A DNA stretch of 42,842 bases from an uncultured Alphaproteobacteria bacterium (lineage in GTDB: Bacteria > Pseudomonadota > Alphaproteobacteria > Rhizobiales > Aestuariivirgaceae), in contig CALMUW010000067.1 of the NCBI GenBank assembly GCA_937872985.1, positions 1 through 42,842 of the forward strand. The letters are read 5' to 3'. Under the pieces are notes generated by a model, which was given only the letters and a program-made list of their open reading frames with translations, was not told where the DNA came from and did not search any database. The position numbers and the translations under genes were made by a program. This document shows, piece after piece, positions 15,579-24,165 of this stretch; position 1 is the first letter of the stretch; each line of letters starts with the position of its first letter.

Positions 15579-16802
15579 ATGACCAAGAAAATCTGCATTC
15601 TGGGACTGGGCTATATCGGTTTGCCCATGGCGGCAGTGCTGGCCCGCCACGATCTTCAGATTATCGGTGTCGACATCAATGCCGATGCCGTTCAGACCAT
15701 CAATCAGGGCCGCATCCACATTTACGAGCCGGGTCTGGAAGAGGCGGTGCGGGAAGCGGTCACCTCAGGCCGACTCACGGCCCATGAAAAACCGCAGGGG
15801 GGGAAAGTCTTTCTGGTCTGGGTGCCGTCGCCCTTTCCGGTTGGGCCTTCCCTGCCCCAGGCCGGATTTGACCATGTGCTGGCGGCGGCGCGCAGCATTG
15901 CTCCGCTGGTCAAGGCAGGCGACGTCATCATTCTCGAATCGACCTCGCCCGTGGGCACCACCGAAAAGGTTGCCGAGATTTTGCAGGAGGCGGGGGCGGA
16001 CACAGCAAGCCTTCACCTCGCCTATTGCCCGGAGCGGGTTTTGCCCGGGCGTATCCTTGAGGAACTCACCGGCAACAACCGCATTGTCGGCGGCTTGACG
16101 GCGGCGGCGGCCAAGGCTGCGGCGGACTTCTATCGCATCTTCGTCACTGGCGAGGTGGTGGAAACCGATGCCCGCACCGCCGAAATGTGCAAGCTGGCCG
16201 AGAACAGCTTTCGTGATGTCAACATCGCCTATGCCAATGAACTCTCCATGGTCTGTGACCGGCTGGGCATCGACGCCTGGAAGCTCATTGCGCTCGCCAA
16301 CAAGCATCCGCGCGTCAATATTCTGCAGCCCGGTCCGGGGGTGGGCGGACACTGCATCGCGGTCGATCCCTGGTTCATCGTGGCAAGCGCGCCTGACCTG
16401 TCGCCCCTCATCCGCACCGGGCGCGAGGTCAACAATCACAAGGCTCATTGGGTGGTGGAAAAAATTCTGGCGCGCATGAAGGCTCTGGCCGGCACCCTGG
16501 GCCGTCCGCCCCGGCTGGCCTGCCTCGGCCTGGCCTTCAAGCCGGATATCGATGACCTGAGGGAATCGCCGGCGCTGGAGATTGCCCGAGAGTTAGTGGC
16601 GCGGGGCCACGAGGTCATGGCGGTTGAGCCCAATATCGCCAGTCATCCGGATTTCCGGCTGGTCAGCGTCGAGGAGGCTCTGGCCGCGGCTGATCTGCAC
16701 ATCATTCTGGTCAAACACCGGCAGTTTGCCGATGTGGCGGTGAAGGACAGGCTGAGGCACGCAGAGGCCATGGATTTCTGCGGCCTTTTTGCCTCATGGT
16801 AA
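15579..16802 (+). CDS. wecC: UDP-N-acetyl-D-mannosamine dehydrogenase
   Basis: The 407-residue enzyme oxidises UDP-ManNAc to UDP-ManNAcA with NAD. The N-terminal nucleotide-binding motif is GLGYIGLPMAAVLA. The central domain carries ETDARTAEMCKLAENSFRDV and the catalytic cysteine lies in GVGGHCIAVDPWF (Cys259). The C-terminal UDP-binding domain has FKPDIDDLRESPALEI. This combination is typical of WecC rather than UDP-glucose dehydrogenase. ATG 15579 is preceded by AGGGA; an in-frame GTG at 15540 lacks support. The enzyme making its substrate, WecB, is encoded 25 kb downstream at 41422. Confidence 0.9.
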   Translation: MTKKICILGLGYIGLPMAAVLARHDLQIIGVDINADAVQTINQGRIHIYEPGLEEAVREAVTSGRLTAHEKPQGGKVFLVWVPSPFPVGPSLPQAGFDHVLAAARSIAPLVKAGDVIILESTSPVGTTEKVAEILQEAGADTASLHLAYCPERVLPGRILEELTGNNRIVGGLTAAAAKAAADFYRIFVTGEVVETDARTAEMCKLAENSFRDVNIAYANELSMVCDRLGIDAWKLIALANKHPRVNILQPGPGVGGHCIAVDPWFIVASAPDLSPLIRTGREVNNHKAHWVVEKILARMKALAGTLGRPPRLACLGLAFKPDIDDLRESPALEIARELVARGHEVMAVEPNIASHPDFRLVSVEEALAAADLHIILVKHRQFADVAVKDRLRHAEAMDFCGLFASW

Positions 16803-16862
16803 TCGTGGTCGCGTTTCGGGAGGATATGCCGTGTCGATGAACCAGAACTCCGGGGTGGCGTC

Positions 16863-17639
16863 ATGAAAGTCATGTTGCTTTGCGGCGGTCAGGGAACGCG
16901 TCTGGGCGAAGTGACGGAAGGGCGCATCCCCAAGCCCATGGTCATTATCAATGGCAAGCCCATTCTCTGGCACATCATGGATTCCTACGCCCGCCAGGGT
17001 TTTCGGGACTTCATCATCTGTGCCGGCCACCTTGGTGAAAAGATCAAGGAATATTTCTTCAATTATCGCATGTTGAGCAGCGACTTCCGCCTGTCGCTGG
17101 CAAGCGGCGATGTTGAACTTCTAGCGCCGTGCGGCGAGGACTGGACAGTGACCATCGCCGACACGGGGACGGAAACCATGACGGCGGGGCGCATTGCGCG
17201 GGCGGCAAAATATCTCGATGACCAGCCGTTTTTCCTGACCTATGGCGATGGTCTGGCGAGCCTGGATTTCAACCGGCTTCTGGCCTTTCACCGGCAGCAT
17301 GGCCGTCAGGCCACCATCACCGGCGTGGCGCCGCCCGGCCGTTTTGGCGAGTTGAGTCTGGAGGGCAGCCGGGTCGCCGAAATGAAGGAGAAACCCGGCC
17401 AGACGGAGCGCTATATCAACGGCGGCTTCATGGTGCTGAACCGGGAGTTTGTGGAGCGTTACTGCGCCCGGTCAGACGCCGACCAGATCATGCTCGAACG
17501 CTACCCTCTGGAGCAGGCGGCGCGCGACGGCGAACTGATGATGTATCGCCATGATGGTTTCTGGCAGTGCATGGATACGCCGCGTGACTGGGAACTGCTG
17601 GATCGGCTGGCGCGCCAGCCCAGGGTGCCGTGGGCATGA
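16863..17639 (+). CDS. rfbF: Glucose-1-phosphate cytidylyltransferase
   Basis: The 258-residue protein joins CTP and glucose 1-phosphate to CDP-glucose. The nucleotidyltransferase signature LCGGQGTRLGEVTEGRIPKP lies at the N-terminus; LTYGDGLAS contains the metal-binding aspartate and FWQCMDTPRDWELL is the conserved C-terminal family segment. Length is usual (about 257). Its stop codon overlaps the start of the next gene (ATGA), which encodes the following pathway step. Confidence 0.94.
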   Translation: MKVMLLCGGQGTRLGEVTEGRIPKPMVIINGKPILWHIMDSYARQGFRDFIICAGHLGEKIKEYFFNYRMLSSDFRLSLASGDVELLAPCGEDWTVTIADTGTETMTAGRIARAAKYLDDQPFFLTYGDGLASLDFNRLLAFHRQHGRQATITGVAPPGRFGELSLEGSRVAEMKEKPGQTERYINGGFMVLNREFVERYCARSDADQIMLERYPLEQAARDGELMMYRHDGFWQCMDTPRDWELLDRLARQPRVPWA

Positions 17640-18736
17640 GCGAGCTTCTGCAACAGGCGTTTCGCGATCAGCGGGTTCTGGTCACCGGCCACACCGGCTT
17701 CAAGGGCAGTTGGCTGTCGTTGTGGCTGGCGCGGCTGGGGGCACAGGTTTCGGGTTATGCCCTGGCGCCGCCCACCACGCCCGCCATGTTTGAGGTGTGC
17801 CGGGTGGCTGAGGTGATGGATCATGCGCTGGGCGATGTCCGCGATCGGGCCAGCCTTTCCCGCCGCATTACCGAGGTCAGGCCGCGCGTGATCTTCCATC
17901 TTGCCGCCCAGCCTCTGGTGCGCCAGTCCTATGTCGACCCGCTGGAAACGTTGCAGACCAATGTCATGGGTACGGCCCATGTGTTGGAAGCGGTGCGAGA
18001 AGCGAAACTTGCCTGCGCCATTGTCGTGGTGACGTCGGACAAATGCTATGACAACCGCGAGTGGGTGTGGGGCTATCGCGAGAACGATCCCATGGGCGGC
18101 AAGGATCCCTACAGCATGAGCAAGGGGGCGACCGAACTGGTCACCGCTTCCTGGCGTGAGAGTTTCTTTCCGCCCTCCGGTCCGGTGAAGCTTGCCTCGG
18201 CCCGGGCGGGCAATGTCATTGGCGGCGGTGACTGGGCAGCGGATCGCATCATTCCGGATTGCGTGCGCGCCTTCGCGCAAGGGACGGCGGTAGAATTGCG
18301 CAGCCCGCGGGCAACCCGGCCTTGGCAACATGTGCTGGAACCAGTACTGGGCTATCTCATGCTGGCGCAGCGTCTGCTGTCGGCGCAGGGTGAGCACTAT
18401 TGCAGTGGCTGGAATTTCGGTCCGGCGCCAGCCGATGTGCGGCCGGTGGAGCAGGTGGTGGCGCTGATGGCGCAGGGCTGGGGGCCGGCGTGCCGCTGGC
18501 ACACGGCGCAAGCGGCCAGCTTCAAGGAGGCTTTCTCGCTTTCCCTGTCGTGTGACAAGGCGGCCCAATTGCTGGGCTGGACGCCAGCGTGGACACTGGA
18601 GCAGGCGATCGCCCAGACGGCGCGGTGGTATCGCGCCTGGCATGACGGGACGGAGGACATGCGCGTTGTGACCGAAGGGCAGATTGACGCTTTTCAAGCG
18701 CAACATCCATCCCTGCGTCCGTTGGCAACAGCGTGA
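17636..18736 (+). CDS. rfbG: CDP-glucose 4,6-dehydratase
   Basis: The 366-residue SDR enzyme converts CDP-glucose to CDP-4-keto-6-deoxyglucose. VLVTGHTGFKGSWLSLWL is the family's NAD-binding signature (GHTGFKG is distinctive for CDP-glucose dehydratases). VTSDKCYDN and the catalytic Tyr/Lys in DPYSMSKGATE are present. ATG 17636 overlaps the rfbF stop codon as ATGA; a GTG six bases earlier is also in frame. Translational coupling with rfbF is likely. Confidence 0.94.
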   Translation: MSELLQQAFRDQRVLVTGHTGFKGSWLSLWLARLGAQVSGYALAPPTTPAMFEVCRVAEVMDHALGDVRDRASLSRRITEVRPRVIFHLAAQPLVRQSYVDPLETLQTNVMGTAHVLEAVREAKLACAIVVVTSDKCYDNREWVWGYRENDPMGGKDPYSMSKGATELVTASWRESFFPPSGPVKLASARAGNVIGGGDWAADRIIPDCVRAFAQGTAVELRSPRATRPWQHVLEPVLGYLMLAQRLLSAQGEHYCSGWNFGPAPADVRPVEQVVALMAQGWGPACRWHTAQAASFKEAFSLSLSCDKAAQLLGWTPAWTLEQAIAQTARWYRAWHDGTEDMRVVTEGQIDAFQAQHPSLRPLATA

Positions 18737-18743
18737 CGCCGGC

Positions 18744-19952
18744 ATGAAGATCCTTCTGGTGATTGACGGCATGCACCCGCGCCACGGCGGTCCGCCGGCC
18801 GTGGTCGCCGGATCGGCGGTGGCGCTGCGGCAGTTGGGCCATGAGGTCAGGGTTCTTTCCACCTTGCGGCCGGGCGATGAAGCGGTGGTGCATAAAACCT
18901 GGGAAGCCATGACGGCGGCAGGCGTTGGGCTGGAGTTCTGTGCACCGATGGGTCTGAGGGGTCTGCTGGCCGGGCCGCCAGACGCAGCCGCCATGCGCGG
19001 TCTTGTCGCCTGGGCCGATGTGATTCATCTGCATGGCATCTGGAATCCCGTTCTGCTTGTTGCCGGGCGCATGGCCAAAGCCGCGCACAAACCCTACCTG
19101 GTTTCGGTTCACGGGGTTCTGGATTTCCGGGCCCTGCGGCGGGTGCGTCACAAGTGGCTGAAGAAACGCCTGGCCATTGAATTGTTCAACATCCGGGGTT
19201 TTCTGGCCCATGCCGCCGCGGTGGTTTTCGGCAGTCCGTCGGAGGCGGAACAAAGCTGGCTGCCGACCCGGCGCTTGCGCATGGTGTTCATTCCCAATGG
19301 TTCGTGGATGGTGGAAGCAGTTTCACCCGAGCCCGACATGGCGGCGCGGCTTGACGCGCTCGCCCCTGACCTGCGGCAGTGGTCGCCATCGCTTCTGTGC
19401 TACAGCCGGGTGCATGAGGAAAAGGGCATGCTGCGGCTGGTCGAGGCCTTTGACCGTGTGGCCGGACAATTCCCCAGGGCGGGACTGCTCATCGCCGGCC
19501 TCAGGCAGGACCTCGCCTATCAGGCAAAAGTGGAACAGGCCATTGCGCGCAGCCCTCACGCCGGTCGCGTGGTGTTCACCACCGAGCTGACCGGTCCCAG
19601 GAGCCAATTTCTCTATGGTGTGTGCGATGGCTATGTTCTGCCCTCCATTGCCGAAGGCTTCTCCATGGCCCTGACCCAGGCGCTGGCCAATGGCAAGCCC
19701 ATGGTGATCACGCGCTTCTGCCACATGCCGGAAGTGGCGGATTGGCGGGCAGGCTTTGTGGTGGAGCCAACGGTGGAGGGCCTGACAGGCGGGCTGGTGT
19801 CACTGCTGTCGCTGTCCGATTCCGACCGGGCCGCCATGGGCGGCAGAGCGCGTCGGCTGTTTGTCGAGAATTTCACCTGGGAGCGGGTGGCGCTGAAGCT
19901 TGCGGCGGAATACGCCAGGGCCGCCGACGTAGAACCGGCAGGTGACAGATGA
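18744..19952 (+). CDS. Glycosyltransferase, GT4 family
   Basis: The 402-residue protein has a GT-B layout. The N-terminal half starts MKILLVIDGMHPRHGGPPAVV, where the Gly-Gly-rich stretch is typical of the acceptor side. The C-terminal half has LLCYSRVHEEKGMLRLVEAF and PSIAEGFSMALTQALANGKP, the donor-binding EGFSMALTQA-type motif. ATG 18744 is chosen because the conserved N-terminus begins there, 7 bases after the rfbG stop codon. It probably adds one sugar of the repeat unit on the cytoplasmic face, perhaps the CDP-linked sugar made by its neighbours; donor and acceptor are unknown. Confidence 0.85.
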   Translation: MKILLVIDGMHPRHGGPPAVVAGSAVALRQLGHEVRVLSTLRPGDEAVVHKTWEAMTAAGVGLEFCAPMGLRGLLAGPPDAAAMRGLVAWADVIHLHGIWNPVLLVAGRMAKAAHKPYLVSVHGVLDFRALRRVRHKWLKKRLAIELFNIRGFLAHAAAVVFGSPSEAEQSWLPTRRLRMVFIPNGSWMVEAVSPEPDMAARLDALAPDLRQWSPSLLCYSRVHEEKGMLRLVEAFDRVAGQFPRAGLLIAGLRQDLAYQAKVEQAIARSPHAGRVVFTTELTGPRSQFLYGVCDGYVLPSIAEGFSMALTQALANGKPMVITRFCHMPEVADWRAGFVVEPTVEGLTGGLVSLLSLSDSDRAAMGGRARRLFVENFTWERVALKLAAEYARAADVEPAGDR

Positions 19953-20854
19953 GCCGCCGCTTTCTCGTCACCGGGGCTGGAGGCTTCATCGGGCGCAGGC
20001 TGATGGCGCGGCTTCAGGCGGGGGGGCATGAGGCCTTCGGCTGGACGCGCGGCCATGGCGACCTCGCCGACCGGGAGGGTGTTGCTATCCGGCTTGCGGA
20101 TTTGCGGCCCAGCCATATCATTCATCTGGCCGCCGTGATGCGGCCTGCGGTGCCGGACGGGTTTCAGGTGGTGGCCGCCGAGTGCCGCATGCTGACCAAT
20201 CTCCTTTCAGCCATGCCGCAGGAGTGCCGCCTGATCTATGCGGGATCCATGGCGGAATACGGCTATTCCGGCACCTTTGCCGAAGAGGCGCCCTGTTTTC
20301 CCCGCACGGCCTATGGCATGGCGAAACACGCGGGCACCGGCTTGGCGCTGGCGGCGCGCGTGATCCATGGGCGTGATGTCCGGGTGGCGCGGCTGTTTGG
20401 CGTCTATGGGCCGGGTGAAGCTGCCAGCCGCCTCTTGCCGCATGTGGCGAGCCGTCTTGCCAGGGGTCTTCCCGTTCCCTTGAGCGACGGCTTGCAACGG
20501 CGTGATTTCATCCATGTTGATGATGTGTGCACGGCCCTGCTGGCCATGGCCGAGGCCGAGCACCTGCCCTTGCCGCTGATCAATATCGGCACGGGGCAGG
20601 GGGTTTCCGTGCGCGCGGTGTGCGAGACCATTGCCGAGGTGCTGGGGGCTGATCCGGCGCTGCTGGACTTTGGCGCGCTGCCGCGCCGGGCGGTGGATGA
20701 GGATTGTCTGATTGCTGATCCGGCGCGTCTCCGTCAGGTGGTTGCGATCAGTCCGCAACGCTGGGCGTCGGTGGCGGCAATACGGGCGGATGTGATGGCG
20801 GTGCGGGATGAGGTTCTGGCGGCGGATGACAGGGCCGATGGATCGTCATCATGA
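19949..20854 (+). CDS. NAD(P)-dependent SDR, probable CDP-4-keto-6-deoxyhexose reductase or epimerase
   Basis: The 301-residue extended SDR has FLVTGAGGFIGRRLMARL at the N-terminus, the active-site serine region IYAGSMAEYGYSG and the catalytic Tyr/Lys in TAYGMAKHAG. HVDDVCTALLAMAE is a common sugar-epimerase segment. It overlaps the preceding glycosyltransferase by 4 bases (ATGA). Directly downstream of RfbF/RfbG it most likely reduces the 4-keto group of the CDP sugar. No ddhC/RfbH (C3 dehydrase) is visible, so a 3,6-dideoxyhexose such as abequose is less likely than a 6-deoxyhexose. Confidence 0.8.
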   Translation: MSRRFLVTGAGGFIGRRLMARLQAGGHEAFGWTRGHGDLADREGVAIRLADLRPSHIIHLAAVMRPAVPDGFQVVAAECRMLTNLLSAMPQECRLIYAGSMAEYGYSGTFAEEAPCFPRTAYGMAKHAGTGLALAARVIHGRDVRVARLFGVYGPGEAASRLLPHVASRLARGLPVPLSDGLQRRDFIHVDDVCTALLAMAEAEHLPLPLINIGTGQGVSVRAVCETIAEVLGADPALLDFGALPRRAVDEDCLIADPARLRQVVAISPQRWASVAAIRADVMAVRDEVLAADDRADGSSS

Positions 20855-20882
20855 AGACTGGATGGGCAAAGGGAGTGCAGCA

Positions 20883-21650
20883 ATGACACGCAGCGGGCTG
20901 GCACAGAGGCTTGGCTTTTATGTCAAACGCGCATGGTTGCGGCCCTCGTTGCCCATGACCCGCAAGGCCAAGGGGGCTGTGCGTCTGGGCAGCGGCTATG
21001 GCGGCTGGTGGCTGGAAGACGACGACGCCATCAAGGGAGCGACGATCATCAGCGCCGGGGTCGGCGAGGACATGAGTTTCGACATCGACATGGCCCGGCG
21101 CTATGGCTGCACGGTGGTGCTGGTCGATCCCACCCCGCGCGCCATGGTGCATGTGCGCGAGGTGCAGATGGTTCTGGCGGGCACAGCGCCCGACACGGTG
21201 TCACCCGCCGTGCGCGCCTATGACCTGAACGGCGTCAAGGCCGAACAATTCGTGCTGGAGCCCTGCGCCCTCTGGCATCAGGACACGGTGGTGCGCTTCT
21301 ATGCGCCGGCGCAGGCACATAATGTCTCGCACTCCATCACCAACCTGCAAAATACCGAAAGTTTCATCGAGGTTCAGGCGCGGCCCCTGTCAAGTCTGCT
21401 GGACCGGCACGGCATTGCCGATCTGGCGCTGTTCAAGCTCGACATTGAGGGGGCCGAAACCATGGTCCTGAGTGACATGATGGCGCGCAGCATTCTGCCC
21501 CGGCAAATTCTGGTGGAGTTCGATGATCTGACTTTTCCCAGTCGGCGCAGCGGCATTGCCGTGCGCCATATCTATGAGCGCCTGATTGCGGCGGGCTATG
21601 ATCTCATTGCCGTTGAGGCGCAGAATTTCACCTTCCGCAGAAGGTTCTGA
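20883..21650 (+). CDS. FkbM family methyltransferase
   Basis: The protein is about 255 residues. IISAGVGEDMSFDIDMARR resembles the SAM-binding motif I region, VVLVDPTPRAM contains the acidic residue that would bind the ribose of SAM, and LFKLDIEGAETMVLSDMM is the family-typical FkbM segment. Family members O-methylate sugars and other hydroxyls. Start ATG 20883 has GGGAG seven bases upstream; earlier ATGs in frame lack a site. It is the last gene of the plus-strand run before the convergent PglEDC-like operon. Its likely target is a hydroxyl on one of the sugars of this glycan. Confidence 0.72.
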   Translation: MTRSGLAQRLGFYVKRAWLRPSLPMTRKAKGAVRLGSGYGGWWLEDDDAIKGATIISAGVGEDMSFDIDMARRYGCTVVLVDPTPRAMVHVREVQMVLAGTAPDTVSPAVRAYDLNGVKAEQFVLEPCALWHQDTVVRFYAPAQAHNVSHSITNLQNTESFIEVQARPLSSLLDRHGIADLALFKLDIEGAETMVLSDMMARSILPRQILVEFDDLTFPSRRSGIAVRHIYERLIAAGYDLIAVEAQNFTFRRRF

Positions 21651-21743
21651 AACCGCCAGCCTGGGCTCAGTGTTTTTGGGCGGGGAACAAGGCCGCCGTC
21701 CAATGCTCTGGATTGTTCCACCACGCACGCGGCAAAAGGCCCG

Positions 21744-22919
21744 TCAGCGGCTGGCTTCCGCCATGACCTGGCCGAGAATGGTGGTGGTTTTTTCCATGTG
21801 TTCCGGCGTCAGGGTGGGGTGGACCAGAAACATCATGCTGGTGTCGCCCAGGCGCAGGGCGACGGGCAGGCGCTGGGCGGGCCGTCCGGGCGCGGTGTCG
21901 AAGGCCTTCTCCAGATAAATCTCGGAACATGAACCGTGATAGCAGGGAACACCGCGGGCGCTGATTTCGGCGATGATGCGGTCGCGGCTCCAGCCGGTCT
22001 TCAGGGCGTCGGGTTCCACGAAGGCATAGGCCCGGTAATAGGCATGGGTGACATGGGCCGGCGGAGTGGGCACCCGCAACGCCGACCACTTGCGCGCCTC
22101 GGCAAAGATCGCTGCGGCATGATTGGTGCGGGCCTCGTGCCATTGCGGCATGTGGTGCAGTTGCACGCGGCCAATGGCGGCCTGAACCTCCAGCATGCGC
22201 CAGTTGGTGCCGATGGACTCATGCACCCAGCGGAAGCCTGGGGGGTGCTGGCGGTCATACACGGCTTCCCAGGATTTGCCGTGATCCTTGAAGGACCAGG
22301 CCTTGTCCCAGAGGTGTCGGTCATTGGTGGTGACCATGCCGCCTTCACCGCCCGTGGTCATGATCTTGTCCTGACAGAAGGACCAGGCGGAGATGTCGGC
22401 CACGGTGCCCACCGCCTTGCCGCGCCAGCGGGCGCCATGGGCCTGGGCGCAATCTTCGACGAGGTGAATCCTGTGCTGGTCGGCGAGGGCGCGAAAGCCA
22501 TCCATGTCGCAGGGCCAGCCCGCGAGGTGGACACAGAGAATTGCGCGGGTGCGGGGGGAGAGGACGCGCGCTGCCGTCTCCGGCGTGATGTTCTGGCTGT
22601 CCGCATCCACATCGGCGAAGACCGGAACGGCCCCGGCATTGATGATGGACGAGGCCGAGGCAAGGAAGGTGCGCGGCGTGACGATGACTTCATCGCCGGG
22701 GCCAATGTCCAGGACCTTCCAGCACAGGTCGAGGGCAACGGTGCCGTTCATCAGGGCAACCGCGTGCGCCGCGCCGCACCAGGCGGCGAACTCACGTTCA
22801 AAGGCGCGGCCTTCCTGTCCGGTCCAATAGTTGACGCGGTTGGAGGACAGGACCCGCGTTACCGCCGCGATCTCTTCCGGCGTGAAGCTGGGCCAGGGCG
22901 GAAAGAGTGTGTTCAGCAT
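21744..22919 (-). CDS. DegT/DnrJ/EryC1/StrS aminotransferase (PglE-like sugar aminotransferase)
   Basis: The 391-residue PLP enzyme has the substrate/cofactor segments VALMNGTVALDL, TFLASASSI, LVEDCAQAHGA and the PLP lysine in SFCQDKIMTTGGEGGM. GSCSEIYLEKAF near the C-terminus resembles enzymes of bacillosamine-type clusters. Its likely reaction is transamination of a 4-keto-6-deoxy UDP-sugar with glutamate as donor. It is the third gene of the minus-strand trio; its start overlaps the acetyltransferase stop by 7 bases. Together with the dehydratase at 13240 and the acetyltransferase it would complete a UDP-N,N'-diacetylbacillosamine-like route. A 3-amino sugar route (WbpE-like) is an alternative. 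Confidence 0.85.
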   Translation of the reverse strand: MLNTLFPPWPSFTPEEIAAVTRVLSSNRVNYWTGQEGRAFEREFAAWCGAAHAVALMNGTVALDLCWKVLDIGPGDEVIVTPRTFLASASSIINAGAVPVFADVDADSQNITPETAARVLSPRTRAILCVHLAGWPCDMDGFRALADQHRIHLVEDCAQAHGARWRGKAVGTVADISAWSFCQDKIMTTGGEGGMVTTNDRHLWDKAWSFKDHGKSWEAVYDRQHPPGFRWVHESIGTNWRMLEVQAAIGRVQLHHMPQWHEARTNHAAAIFAEARKWSALRVPTPPAHVTHAYYRAYAFVEPDALKTGWSRDRIIAEISARGVPCYHGSCSEIYLEKAFDTAPGRPAQRLPVALRLGDTSMMFLVHPTLTPEHMEKTTTILGQVMAEASR

Positions 22920-23566
22920 GGCGAGGGTTTCATTTCCAAGGGGCGGGCAGGATTCCCGACTACCGTGGTGCCAGGCGGAACATCTTTGGTGACAACCGCG
23001 CCCATACCAACCGTTGCGCCAGCCCCGATGATGAGAGGTTTGTCATGGCGCCCCTGACGCAGCACGGCACCGGTCCCGATATAGGCATGGTCTTGGATTA
23101 TCACCCGTCCATTGCACGACACCCTTGGCGCAAACGTTACGAAATCACCAATGACGCAATCGTGGGCGATGTAAGAATAAATGTTTGCGTGGAAATGTCG
23201 TCCGATATGCACGTTCGAGGTGACAATCACATTGTCACAAAGAATGGCGCCTTCGCCAATCAAGACCTCATCGTAGATAATGGCGCTTGGTGCGCGAATG
23301 GAGAGTGTCTGCCCTCCAGCGGCATGGATGCGGCGGGCCAACTGTTCACGCACAGACCCATTGGCGATGGCGATGCAGAAGGAACGTCCATCGGACAGGG
23401 CTTGCTGGAAGCTGATGACGGGGTGACCGTTGACAAAGGTATTCTGCTTAAGAGGGTCATCGTCAATAAATGCGGCATCTCTCTTAACCCCACCCATGAC
23501 ACGAGCCAAGGGCATGACTTCTCTGCCAAACCCATCTGCACCATAAATTGCAATGGCAGCCGTCAT
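22913..23566 (-). CDS. Sugar O/N-acetyltransferase, NeuD/PglD family
   Basis: The 217-residue protein has an N-terminal Rossmann-like nucleotide-sugar binding part (IAIYGADGFGREVMPLA) and a C-terminal left-handed beta helix of hexapeptide repeats (VLIGEGAILCDNVIVTSNVHIG to IIGAGATVGMGAVVTKDV). PglD-type enzymes acetylate the 4-amino group of UDP-4-amino sugars with acetyl-CoA. The start (ATG 23566) overlaps the stop of the upstream sugar transferase (ATGA). Its base composition and codon use (AGA, ATT, GGT and GGG more frequent) look less GC-rich than the two flanking operon partners, which hints at a separate origin. O-acetylation by a NeuD-like enzyme is the alternative. Confidence 0.84.
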   Translation of the reverse strand: MTAAIAIYGADGFGREVMPLARVMGGVKRDAAFIDDDPLKQNTFVNGHPVISFQQALSDGRSFCIAIANGSVREQLARRIHAAGGQTLSIRAPSAIIYDEVLIGEGAILCDNVIVTSNVHIGRHFHANIYSYIAHDCVIGDFVTFAPRVSCNGRVIIQDHAYIGTGAVLRQGRHDKPLIIGAGATVGMGAVVTKDVPPGTTVVGNPARPLEMKPSPC

Positions 23567-24165
23567 GGAATTTCTCCAGAAGAATGGGTGCCCCTGAAGG
23601 GCGGCATGGTGGCATGGCCGTCATTGGCTATGCCGTCACGCTGCAAGACTTTCAAGAGCGTCAGGCCCAGGATTTTCAGATCGAGAGCCAGCGACCGGTG
23701 GTCCACATACCAGACATCAAGGTCGAACTTTTCCTCCCAGCTCAGCGCATTGCGGCCATTCACCTGAGCCCAGCCGGTGATGCCGGGGCGCACCTCATGA
23801 CGGCGGGCCTGACGGGCGGAATAGAGCGGCAAATAGTGCATGAGCAGGGGGCGGGGACCGACGAGACTCATGTCGCCCCGCAGCACGTTGAGGAATTCCG
23901 GCAGTTCATCAAGGCTGGAGCGGCGCAGAAACTGGCCGAGCGGCGTCAGGCGGCGGGCGTCGCTGGCGTCTTCACCCGGGGCAGGCGCGGTCATGGTGCG
24001 GAATTTCACCATGGTGAAGGGCTTGCCGTCGCGGCCGGGGCGGACCTGACGAAAGAAAACGGGACTGCCCATCTTCAGCCGGATGGCCATGGCCACGGCC
24101 AGCATGACCGGTGCCAGAAGCACCAGCAGGATGGCGGCCATGACGAGATCGAAAGCCCGCTTCAC
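23563..24165 (-). CDS. Initiating phosphoglycosyl transferase (PglC-like sugar transferase)
   Basis: The protein is about 200 residues. A single re-entrant membrane helix lies at the N-terminus (KRAFDLVMAAILLVLLAPVM), then SPVFFRQVRPGRDG, KFRTM, the catalytic Asp-Glu pair in SSLDELPEFLNVLRGDMSL, and GPRPLL. This is the small monotopic class that transfers a phospho-sugar from a UDP-sugar to undecaprenyl phosphate, starting repeat-unit synthesis. I place the start at GTG 24165, preceded by GGGAAGGG (24171-24178) five bases away, which gives the normal PglC length. The open frame extends to 24453, but the extra 96 residues have no family resemblance and would overlap the divergent gene's start codon. 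Next to PglD- and PglE-like genes its donor may be a bacillosamine-type sugar. Confidence 0.88.
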   Translation of the reverse strand: MKRAFDLVMAAILLVLLAPVMLAVAMAIRLKMGSPVFFRQVRPGRDGKPFTMVKFRTMTAPAPGEDASDARRLTPLGQFLRRSSLDELPEFLNVLRGDMSLVGPRPLLMHYLPLYSARQARRHEVRPGITGWAQVNGRNALSWEEKFDLDVWYVDHRSLALDLKILGLTLLKVLQRDGIANDGHATMPPFRGTHSSGEIP

